NCBI GenBank assembly: GCA_948567375.1
Contig: OX419761.1
Location: forward strand, 56,360,501-56,424,500
Direction of reading: 5' to 3'
Length of the DNA: 64,000 nt
Source of the DNA: Lunularia cruciata
Taxonomy: Eukaryota > Streptophyta > Marchantiopsida > Lunulariales > Lunulariaceae
Both the position numbers and the translations under genes were made by a program. Below the pieces are notes generated by a model that saw only the letters and a program-made list of their open reading frames with translations, was not told the DNA's origin and searched no databases. Shown one piece after another: positions 1-10,155 of the stretch. Each line of letters starts with the position of its first letter. Position 1 is the first letter of the stretch.

Positions 1-191
1 CCTTTGAGTTCCTAGCTATCATTTACAGAGGCCAATAAGTGTCACCTAGAGTCTCTTACCTAGACTGGATATGGCTTGACTATACCTAACTTGACTTGAC
101 CCTAATCAATGTCCAATTGTTGCAGATTGTTGAGTAACAGATCAAGTACTAATCTGAATGAATGTGATTTGAGTTGATGACAAATTGATTA
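1..191 (+). repeat. 5' terminal repeat B of the old element (partial)
   Basis: These bases match the end of repeat B of the younger element (31472 upward, reverse complement), including a shared gattacatca at the junction with the internal region (187-196). The rest of the repeat lies before the window. As in the younger copy, repeat A does not follow B here; the leader starts directly. Confidence 0.8.
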
Positions 192-1034
192 CATCACAAA
201 AATAAGTTAGGGAGAAATTGAGTGCAAGAACTAAAGGTGTTAATGGTATCTCCAAGCCTTGCTAATCATTGGTAGCTTGATTGTGGATCAAATTTTCCCT
301 CAGAGTGATCATGTGAAGAAGCTCTTTTGAATTGATGCAAACTTGTCAATGAGACAAATGGTGTGTGGAAGCATTGGCCAAATCTCCCTGAGAAGAGAAT
401 CAATTTCAAGCAATGGTGTTTGTTTTGAGCTCAAGAGGTGAAAATAAGACCAATTTGGTGCAAATTTGAAGGTGGAATTGGGAACCCATTCCCATGAGTT
501 AGAGATTTGAAGATCCCCATCTTTTCAATTTGTTCAAGTGGAGATTTAGCAAAGGATTTGGCAGTCAGCCAACTCTAGGGATTTATGTTAGATTTTGGCT
601 CAAGTTGGAGAAGCTTGGCCAGATTGGGAGGTGGTTCACCAAATTTGGAGGTGGTTCAACATTTAGAGGCTTCAAGGCATAGGGCTATGTGCACCATGTT
701 TCTATGAGGTGCCCTGACTTTAGAGCATTGGTGCTTTGGTGTGCTTTTGATAGTGAGGCTGGAGTGATGACCAGTCAGACTACTTATGTTTCTCTCTGAT
801 GAGGCAAGAAGTAATGACCTAAAGATTGTGAGAGTGCATATTATGATGGTAGATTATAGGTTGCCCTTTCTCCTAGTGTAGTTGTCAAAGCTAGAGCTAC
901 ATTAGTGAGTGAGGTTCGGTTGGTGGTGTTGGCACTTGGAGGTGATTCTTGGTGGGGTACTTGCGGTTTGTAGTTTCTAGTTACTTTGTCATGACGGAGT
1001 TCTTTGGGGATTCCAAAGGAGATAGCATTGCAGC

Positions 1035-2760
1035 ATGCAATGGGTTTACTTGGAGTGGCTCTCAGTATCAGCCTATATCTCAAGTCTCCAAGAGTGGAAA
1101 TTGACTCTAAGTTGGAAATTGACACATGAGCTGATTCAATTTAGAGTGCACTTGGTTTGTCTACACCATTGTTGTGGGACATGGTCAAGATTTATGGGGC
1201 CTCCAAAGGTCCCAAGTGTTACTCTGGTGTGATGGGTACCATTGAGTTGGATGATTTCATCCAAGAGTTTGATAGTTGGTATCATCTTTAGTAGATGCAG
1301 AGCTCAACTTTGTTCACACACTTCATGGCATGGAAAGGGTTGTTTCAACACTTGGAAGGTCTGCTAATGGATGAATATCATGAGTTCAAGAGAGCTCACT
1401 TAGAGGAGATTGAGCTATGGAGACAATATTGGTCTGCAAACTACATCTCCATCACTTCAAGTTCAGTTTCTAGGGGTAGTTTGGCAGTACCTATGAGTTC
1501 TAGCTCTAATAGCATTGGTAGATCTATTGGAGATGGTGCTACTATGAGTGGAGGTACCACTACATGAGGTGGTGTAGTACCAAGGTTTAACCTCATGGTG
1601 GAGTTCTTTTAGTGTTTAAGGTAGAACTACCATGGAGTGCAAATTGTGAGCCGGCTTGTCTCTCACTCAAGATGAACCTCTAATAGCTATTATAGTAGCA
1701 CATGATAAACTAAGAAGACAAGGAACCCCAACTCCATCATACTCCTCCAAGGCTAACACTCCAAGACTCAAGACATTGCTCACTAGAGAACTCCATGAGA
1801 GAAAGATAGTCGCAAATGAAAAGATGATAAGTACCTCCTCACCTCTTGTTTATATACTTGTGAAATAGTTATACACTAAAGTTACTATTTACCACAATAA
1901 CTCAAGTTACTAGGTTAAAAGTCAAGTAAAGTCAAAAAGTATAAAGGAATATCCATCTACATAGGCATATCTACTAAGCATGTGATTTTATCTTGACCCA
2001 ACCACCAAGTCAAGGATTCCTTCACATGGGCTATCCTTGGACTATAGAAGAATCTAAAACAAAAAGGCTTGCATGCCCAAGAGTTCTCAACTTTTTCCTC
2101 AAAGCCAAACACTTAAAAATAATATCAAATCAACACACTAGAATCCAAAATAGTGGTCCTTATCTTTTCCACTTCTGCTAAAGTAAGGTCCCCTCTATCT
2201 TAGCTATGACTAAATTTAGCTAATCATGACTAATATAGAACCATCCTTTAACTCTATATAAATAATATCTCTCAAGTACTTGTAATACTATGCTAAATAT
2301 CACAATACTACACATATGCACAAATGGGTATTACTAGACTAACAAGTTGAGGAGCTTGCAGGAGTTCCAATGGAAGGCTAGAGAGAGCTTACACCAAAGA
2401 GACACTCACACGAGATAGCTGATCAATTTTACCCATGGAGTTATTGAGGCCCATGCAGTCTAGTTTTGGTATGGGATTTTAGACAAGGAGTTATGAGGTA
2501 GAGTACATGATGCTACATTGTTATAGGCTACTTCACCTACTTTGGAACTAGTCTTTGGTTTGGCTGAGCATATTGAGCTCAACATGGTAGAGGAGAGAGT
2601 GATGACATTTGGATTTAGTAGGGAGACCTTATCCACAATTGTTACTTCTTCTAGAGTGTAATAGAGTGCACCATGCCATATTGGCTTTTAAGGACAAGGT
2701 GGATAGCCTAGATCCTTTGGAGCAAGTGGAGGCCTAGTGTAGCTAGATCCTTACTTTCAT
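1035..2760 (+). pseudogene. gag pseudogene of the old element
   Basis: Capsid-like gag remnant aligned by eye with the younger gag at 29012-30214. Recognisable pieces are the MAWKGLFQHLEG and HEFKRAHLEEIELWRQYW stretches (about 1326-1430) and, after the insertion, the Leu/Glu-rich capsid part (2342-2640). Retroelement gag proteins form the particle that packages the RNA. The frame is broken by several stops and by the 690-bp insertion. Between gag and the zinc knuckles the younger copy has a TAG where this copy has a Gln codon (near 2769), so that stop is private to the younger copy. Confidence 0.75.
1647..2336. mobile_element. 690-bp insertion in old gag, probably a solo LTR
   Basis: The gag alignment with the younger copy stops at 1646 and resumes at 2342. 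The flanking five bases are AATTG (1642-1646) and GACTA (2337-2341). The uninterrupted younger gag has GACTG here, so both look like decayed copies of one 5-bp target duplication. The insert starts TGAGCC, has a TATA-like ctctatataaata near its 3' end (about 2255-2270) and encodes nothing recognisable. Those properties fit a solo LTR of an unidentified family. The 3' terminus (TACTA) is not the expected CA, so the exact edge is uncertain. Confidence 0.5.
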
Positions 2761-2789
2761 TTTTGGACCAACAATAGCCAATGAGTGGT

Positions 2790-4150
2790 GGTGTTGCTTG
2801 TTGGACTTGTGGTGGACCTCACCACATGAGAGAGTGCACTTAGGGCAACAGATCTAATACTTTTAGTGCATCTTAGCTAGCATAGAGACAATGTGACCAT
2901 TGCCACAAATTTGGTCACACAAGTGATAGATGCTTTGACCTACACCCAAAATTATGGAGTAGGAGGGCTGCTATGGTAGGTGGTAGAGGAGCTCCAAGTC
3001 ATGGAGGACAAGGTGGTAGAGGTGGTGGTAGAGGATCCATACTTGGTAGGGGTGTCTTACTTTCAATACAGTCATGGCTACTTGGATTGAGCAATTGGAG
3101 CAAAGATTGGCTTGCATAGCCATAGCTCAAAGGAGATCAAATTTGGGTGATGAGGCTTCCACCTCATATATTGATGATAGAGATATCTTGGATGTCTTGT
3201 GTAGAGAAACACATGTAAATGCATTTTCCACAATGACTAGAAGTGCAGTATGTGCTCCAGAGGCTAGAGGAGCATCAGTGGAGTTGGATCCATAGAGAGG
3301 ACAAGTTGGTAGATAGGTTAGAATTCCCTAGTGTTTTACCCTCTTTGAGGCACTATAGACAATATCCATGGCTCCTTGATGTCCTAGCACAAGTGTGGTA
3401 GGTGGTGATGGGATTCATGATTGACTATCTATTAGTCAACCACCTGCTACTACACCAATTGAGTCTAGCTTGATGTTTGAGATGGCTTAGTTGATTATGC
3501 GCTTCTCTTTATTCTCAATCAGGGACATGTTTACATTGGAAGTTGACCCAACCCCAATGTTATGGTTGGCTGCCATGCTTTGTGACACTAGGGATGATGT
3601 GGTTCTTGCATTTAGAGTAGAGGTGGTTGATAGTGGAGCTGACTTGGTTGAGGAGCATGGGATCCGCTTAGTGACCAGTGGTTTATGGCAGACAATATTG
3701 GTTAGATTGGAGGAGTTACCAACCAAACCGGCCTTTGAGAGAGCATGGTTTACACATGGAGTTGTCTTATTGGATAACCAGAGGGAGATATTTTTGTTTG
3801 GTTGGACCTTTAGGGAAGGTCACCATAGAAGGTCTTACTAGAATTTGGTGCATAGCCCCTTATGTTGGAGAAGGCTACAATTGTTGATATAGAGTTAAGA
3901 AACACCAATGTGGAGGGGTGTCTATTTCAAATCCAAACATCTCTAGGGGAGGTTCTACATAGTACATCACATGTGGAGATCTTGTTGTTTAGATTCAGCT
4001 TGGTCATTTGACTAATAGCTCTATGGTGAGAGCTCAGGCTATTATGATAGTAACTCAATCATATGATGTGCTAGTTGGGGGAGGAGTGTTATACCCCATG
4101 GATTTAAATATTGACTATTGGGAGGAGAAAGCCTCCTATAGACCAAGTTT
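2790..4150 (+). pseudogene. Zinc-knuckle and aspartic protease relic of the old element
   Basis: Two nucleic-acid-binding knuckles remain: C-x2-C-x3-H-x4-C (starting CWTCGGPHH, about 2800-2840) and C-x2-C-x4-H-x4-C (CDHCHKFGHTSDRC, about 2890-2935). They are followed by a Gly/Arg-rich tract and a retropepsin-like region (about 3800-4110) whose DSGA active site has decayed. A TAG at 3329-3331 occupies the same position as the TAG at 28442-28444 of the younger element. Confidence 0.7.
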
Positions 4151-4554
4151 GCAGTCAGGTGAGAGATGAGTATATTGCCTACCATTAGTACACTTTAGTA
4201 GTGGTAGTCTTGGCTCACTATAGTCCAAGACCATGGTGGCATCAATTTTAGCTTTTAGTGGTTTTATTAATTGGCTTGGTGACTTATTGGAGTGAAATGC
4301 CCATGCAAAAGATACTCTAGTACCAGATGAGATCACTTTGATTTGGAGTACAAGTGGGATTTTTCTATCCACCTTGGATATTCCATTGTGGAGTTTAGAG
4401 AAGACATTGCAGCAAAATGCGGATCAATTGGTGCAACAAGCTTGAAGTGGAGCCTTTGTACCACCAGGAGACCAGTGTGAGGATGACCCTCCGGAGTCAA
4501 TTACCTTGACCCCTTTGGACACCACACTCATTTCTTAGCAGTATCTAATAGAGG

Positions 4555-5545
4555 AAGTATGTCTATTGGAGTTGTTTGGTGGGATTAGCACTAGATTAGT
4601 TACGATATTACATGTGAGTATACAAATACAAAGGTACTTGCATGTAGAGAGAGATGAGACTACTGAACAAGTCTCTCTACATCATGTGGTACACTTGGCC
4701 TATTGGTATCTTGAGTTATTACCAATGTTAGCAATCAAGGATTACCCAAAGACCCTACCAATAAACATTTTCTTGCTAGAGATGCAAGATATGGAGAGAC
4801 ATGGTCTTATTCATTTGGTGATTTTTGGATGGCCATGTCAAGGACATACACATGCTAGTTGAGGTTTGGGTCTTCAAGATCTCTATTTTGGTGTATTTTG
4901 GGAGATGTTACATATACTATGATATCTCTAGGTTCATCAGTCCATTTTCCAACTTACATTTGGAGGATGTTTCTTTGGAAGGTGATTCTTGTACATTAGT
5001 AGTGGCAAGTACACATCAAGTTCATTCTTGGATGGAACATACCTTGTTGTTAGATGCAATCAGAGTGGGATCACAAGCTCATCATCTTTGTTTTTGGTGG
5101 ATAAGCCTCTTACTCAAAGAGGTTCTATAGCATGCTTATGATGGGATTTAGCAATTAGACCACCTCACTATTGATGACATCTTGGATGTTGAGCGTTAGT
5201 CTCAAATGGTGATAGTGGCGGATAGGTTACCTATGGTAATGGTGAACTTAGTTGGATAGCCTTGAGTTGCTTTTCCCACACTTATGAGTTTCCTAAGCTC
5301 CCATGCTTTTTGAGAGGGACTTCTTAGACTTGTTTAGGACTTATAGTTACAACAATTGGTGGAGCCCAACGCCGATGAGAAAGAGCAGGCAATAGGTTCT
5401 GCATTGGTATTACCGTTATTATAGTATTGTAAGAGACATTTAGGCGTCAAGTGTTAGGTTAGGCTATAGACTTGAATTGTTTGAATTGGATTGTAAGCCT
5501 TGGCTTGGCAGAGCAACATAGGATGCGCTTGATAGGCATCACTAC
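4555..5545 (+). pseudogene. C5-cytosine DNA methyltransferase domain relic (old element)
   Basis: Same domain as at 26260-27235. Motif I is visible as LELFGGIST (about 4569), motif IV as FGWPCQGHT (about 4830-4855), and the motif VIII region as LLLDAIRVGSQAHHLCFWW (about 5042-5100). Motif X is more decayed (about 5420-5480). The order I-IV-VI-VIII-X is that of DNMT1/DNMT3-type enzymes, not the rearranged DRM type. Stops at 4860, 5129 and elsewhere make it non-functional. Its presence in a copy this old shows that the domain was part of the family before the two copies separated. Confidence 0.8.
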
Positions 5546-5979
5546 TTGGACACTTGAGAGCTTTGTGCCTATCAAGACAAATTAGGGACATGTTGGGGGG
5601 TGATGGATCAAGTGGATTGGATATTCTTGGGACACAACCAATGACTACCAAGGAAAGTGGTCTACTTGGAGTCCATCCAGGTGAGTGTGGTCTACTTGGA
5701 TTACACCCTTGGTCTACTTAGGATGCAACTAGAGGATGTATGGAGCTAACAACCAGAGTGGATGGAGTTTTTCACATGGAGGTTAGGACCTCTAGTGGGT
5801 GAAGGGCATGATAATACTACTTCCAAGGGCTCATTATAGCAGCCAGTCAATACATCTTCCACTCCTACATAAGTTGCAAGGGATACTTGGGAGCTAGATC
5901 TAGGATCCATGCTTACAAAAGGGGAAAGACGGAGAGTTTGGGGGTTCTTGAGGGGCTACACAAGTTGTTTTGCCTTCAA

Positions 5980-7330
5980 TATGAAGGATTTGAGTGCTCT
6001 AAAAGGACATGGTGTTTGGATCAAGTTGACTAGCCATACACAAGTTTTTCAATGTCCCTAGCAATATAGTGATATGGAGAGAGCATTGATTCAAAGCTAG
6101 AGTAGAGACCTTTTTGAGGCTAGTTTGGTAGAGATTTCACATGGAGAGTATGCATCAGCTATAGTAATGCTAGCCAAGAATATGCATGGCAATTACATAG
6201 ATAGGCGGATGTGTAGAGATTATCATCCTATCAACCAATACACTAGGGCTGATTGGTATGCCTTGCCTACATTAAATGAGATCTTTGATGCAATTAGGCA
6301 TGCAAAGGTCTTCAATACTTTGGATCTTTGAGCAAGATATCATCAATTGCTGATTAAAGAGGAGGATAAGTCCAAGTTAGTATTTTTGGGTTGTTGATCC
6401 TCACAATAAGGATATGTTATATCAATAGAGGTTCTTACCATTTGGGTTAAAGAACGCTCTTGCTGAGTTCCAAAGGGTCATGGATAAGATCCTAGTTGGA
6501 TTGGATTTTTCTTGATACTATATTGATAACATTTTGGTCTATAGTACTATTGTGGAGGAGTAGAGACATTTGTTAGAGGTGTTTGAGAGATTGAGATCTC
6601 ATGGACTGAAATTACATCTTGTGAAGTATAGATTTTTCCAAGAGTAGGTTGAGTATTTGGATCACACTACCTACCCTAGAAGACTTGGTGCTTAGCAGAC
6701 CAAGGTGAAGGCTATTGTGCATATTACTCAACTTATGGATGTGAGCAAAGTGCAAGTATTCCTTGGGTTTGTGAACTTCTATTGCCGCTATGTTCAAGGA
6801 ATTAGTGCTATTGCCAAGGCCTTGATGAAGCTGACCAAGCTTACATAGGAGTGGTGTTGGGGAGATGAACAAGAGAGAGCTTTTGTAGAGCTCAAGGAGA
6901 GGTTGACATCTGCTCCTATTTTGAGGAGACCAATCAGAGGATGACCATTTCATGTTCACACTAATTGGAGTATGTTGGGGCTTGGAGCAATGCTCACCTA
7001 GCATGATGATGAGAGGAAGAAGTTTGTGGTGGTCTATGCTAGTCGCTCCAACAATTCAGCAGAGGCAAAGTATAGTTCATATGAGAGAGAGTGCTTGGCA
7101 ATAATATGGGCAATAGTATATTTCTAATATTACCTATTTGGTAACCCCTTTACTCTCATCATTGATCATCAGCCATTGAAGTGGTTGATGGAGTCTAACA
7201 AGCTTTCAAGGAAGCTTGCATGATGGGCTCTGATTTTATAGGAGCATGATTTCATAGTTATTCATAGACATGGAGTGGTGAATTGTGATGCAAATGGGTT
7301 GAGTAGAAACCCATGTCCTAGCCGATAGGA
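5980..7330 (+). pseudogene. Reverse transcriptase and RNase H relic of the old element
   Basis: Fragments of a Ty3/gypsy reverse transcriptase are legible: EISHGEYAS (about 6127), the fingers/palm region VFNTLDL (about 6311), a decayed FLPFGLKNA (about 6433) and the catalytic box, now YIDN (about 6520). RNase H follows from about 6950 (SMLGLGAML, then the SYERECLAI stretch) to about 7310. Stops at 5837-5839, 6645-6647 and 7125-7127 sit at the same alignment positions as stops in the younger copy. Confidence 0.85.
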
Positions 7331-7679
7331 TCAGATAGGAGCACATTGGCATGGTTAGACAGATGAGAAGATGGTGCCAGGCTGGCATGCATCTACTTTT
7401 CTTTGTATGTTTGTTGAGGCTTTGGTGGTACCACTCTCAATGTATATAGGAGGAGTTATTGAGGTCACAGATCTAAAGAGTGGAGATAGTGGTACAATTT
7501 AGAAAAACATTCATGATGATGTCTTAGTGATGGATTATCTTTGCATTAGTGTTGTTCATAGCATAGTTGGGGCCAAGGAAAGAGCTTGTGTCCTTCAGCA
7601 AGCCAAGCAGTTTAGATTGGAAGGTAGACACCTTTTGCATGTATGCAAGGATGGTAGTGTGTAAGTAGTTCCACTTCCA

Positions 7680-8812
7680 TCTTAGAGACCACAGTTGGTT
7701 CTTTGTGCTCATGAAGAGCTAGGACATCTTGGAGTAAAGCATACATAAAGCTTACTCTAGAGTCATTGTTGGTGGCATAGTATGCAAATCAATGTACAAC
7801 AATTTGTTGCTAGATGTGTGGTTTGTGACCACAGTTAGAGCATCATTTAATGCTCCTATGCCACATTTACACCCATTACCTATCATGGGATTGGGTTACC
7901 ATTGAATTTTGGACTTTGTAGTACCTTTAACATTGAATATGAGACATCATTGGTAGGTTTGGTGATGGTGGAGCACTTCTCCAAGTGGATTGAGTTGGTG
8001 GTACTTCCTAACTAGTCCAATGAAGGGATGGCTTACTCATTCTTGGATTGGGTTCTTAGTCATTTTGGTGCACCAATTGAGATTTTGATTGATCAAGCTA
8101 TATAGTTCTTGAGGGAGTTTTAGGTCTTGTGTAACAAGGCTTTGATTGATCATCATACTATCTCTCAAGATCACCCTAAGGCAGATAGCTTAGCAAGGAG
8201 AGTTATTTAGATGGTGAATAGAAGATTGCAAAAGTATGGTTTGTACAAAGGTCACTTGGAAGATTGGGATCTCCAATTACCTTGGTTGCCCATGGGATAT
8301 TGGTTCAGCCGGCAAGCCTCCTTAGCATCCCTCTTTCCTTACTTTCTACTATATGGACAAGATCCAAATTTACATGTAGCTATTTTTCAAGATGCTACTA
8401 TAGTTGTGGACTTGGATGATCTAGATGTATGGGTGAGTGCATGTTCTTAACGTGCATAGATCTTTTGGAGAGTGATGCTAATGGCCTTTGAGAACTTGGC
8501 AATTGCTTAGCATAAGGATACCTTATGCTAGGCTACCATTCAAGGAGGAGGTTATAGACCCTCGATCCATCAATTTCATCCAAGTGACTATGTATATCTA
8601 TAGTAGATAACACTAAATACACTTGATGTTTCTACAAGCTAAGCTGCATTGCCTTGAGAGTGCATGAGGTTTTGCCATTTGGAGTCCTTGTGTTGGAAGG
8701 ACATGATGGTGTTGTTTGGAAAGATCATGTGTACAATTGTGTGCCATGTCACCTTCCAAACATTGATGGCACTATGGACCCAAGCTTGGCACTTGTATAA
8801 GCAGGCTTATGG
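7680..8812 (+). pseudogene. Integrase relic of the old element, 3' end deleted
   Basis: The zinc-binding HEELGHLGV stretch lies near 7710. The core retains LDF (about 7910) and LIDQAI (about 8085, aspartate kept). After it comes the DHPKADSLARR region (about 8170-8200), which lacks the extra base that shifts the frame in the younger copy. The C-terminal part continues to MDPSLALV near 8795. Sequence then jumps into repeat A, so the PHD finger and the polypurine tract of the younger copy are missing here. Confidence 0.8.
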
Positions 8813-10155
8813 TGTGAGTTGTGCGTCTATAGTGTATGTTGTGTAGTGATGTATATATGCACAACAACTATCACGCCATTGTAGTGTAGTGTAGTGTTGC
8901 ATCTAGATTGCTTGGACGTTGGAGTAGTAGTGTTGGTAGTCATAGATATTTTGGCAATTACTCATAGACTACTTGTTGACAGTCAGATTTCATGTTTGGG
9001 GTACTAACTACATGGTGGGGTGTAATACCAAGGGTTAGCCATATGATATAGATGTGAAATTCGGTTTGGTAACTTCTAGAATGATTTTATACATGATGGT
9101 CAAATTAGATCAGATAGAAGTATCACCAAAAGAGTACTTCTACTAGTAGGGCAAAAACCGAAATAGACTTGAGAACCTTAGAACCAATAGCTAGACATAT
9201 GATTTAAGGTGAGAATTGGTTTGGTAACATCTGGAAGGATGTTACACATGATGGACTAAACAAATTAGAAAGAGGTATCACCAAAAGGGGACTTCTACTA
9301 ATAGAGTAGGGACCGAAATATGTTTGAAATCTTTGGAGGCAATTTTGGAGGCCTAAACGGATGAAGTAGGCCTCAAAATGTGCAGATTCCCCCCCCCCCC
9401 CCATCAGAGTAAAGGCTGGCCTTCCCTCCCCTGCTTTGTCTCGTTGAGAGCTTTCCAACGGTACCTTACGTGATTCCAAGATTCCTACAGGAAGATTCCC
9501 TAAAAGATTCCCTCCGGTCAAAGCTTGTTTGACCAACCAGATAGGACCTAGACCAGACAGGTCACCCATCCAAGTAAGTAATCCAAGGGTGGAGCTTGCT
9601 GACATGTCACCTATCTGTGTCCCTAATCCTATGGTGGAGCTTCCTTGGAGGAGATCCTCTTTGTCTATATAATAAAGAGAAGGTGCTCCTTGGGGCATCG
9701 AATGTTTGAGTGTGCAATCTGTGTTTTCTCTCTTCTCTTGTCCTTGGAGTATTACATGGGGCCCACTATCACTTGCACCGTTTACATTGTTGGATGTGCT
9801 ATCAATGGGACTGTTAAGGTTGGAGACCTAGGTCAAGATCAAGGGGTATACTTTTGAAGTGCAACTCCAGAGAGCTCACTTCTTTGATCTTGAGCCTTTG
9901 AGTTCTTGGTTATGGTGGACAAAGGCTAGAGGTGTCACCCTAGAGTCTCTTAGCTAGAGTGGGTGTGGCTTGACTGTAATCAGCCCCCAGTTGTTGGTAG
10001 ATTATTGAGTGACAAATCAAGTATTGATCAGATTGAGTGTGATTGGAGTTGAGAACAAACTGATTATTGTGGCACTTTAAATTAATGTATGACTTATGTG
10101 TGAGTTGTGTGTCTATAGTGATGTATGTTGTGAAGCAATGTATGTACACACAAAA
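8812..10155 (+). repeat. 3' repeat block A-B-A' of the old element (interrupted by a solo LTR)
   Basis: Order read on the + strand is a shortened A (about 8812-8866, ending gcacaaca), the dinucleotide ac, B (8869-10076, starting tatcacgcc), then A' (about 10077-10155, starting ttgtggcac). A solo LTR with its extra target copy (9021-9761) splits B. This is the same A-ac-B-A' order as at 21997-22660 on the - strand. Confidence 0.8.
9021..9756 (+). mobile_element. Solo LTR, 736 bp, family starting TGTAATACC
   Basis: It begins TGTAATACC and ends GGAGTATTACA, with perfect 5-bp target duplications TGGGG on both sides (9016-9020 and 9757-9761). It closely matches the LTR at 34541-35277. A TATA-like tctatataataaag lies at about 9663-9677, and a run of about 16 C at 9387. 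No internal coding region is attached, so it arose by LTR-LTR recombination. Confidence 0.93.

Larger units (their letters stand above)
1..10155 (+). mobile_element. Old degenerate Ty3/gypsy retrotransposon carrying a methyltransferase domain (5' end cut by window)
   Basis: This is a second, much older copy of the family at 21998-31919, in the opposite orientation. Domain order is the same: gag, zinc knuckles, protease, C5-methyltransferase, reverse transcriptase, RNase H, integrase. It begins inside terminal repeat B at window base 1 and ends with repeats A-B-A' near 10155. Nearly every CpG of the younger copy reads TG or CA here, and many stops interrupt the frame, so it is dead. It carries two later insertions (1647-2336 and 9021-9756). 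The 3' end of the integrase gene, including the PHD finger of the younger copy, is deleted around 8800-8815. Confidence 0.9.
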
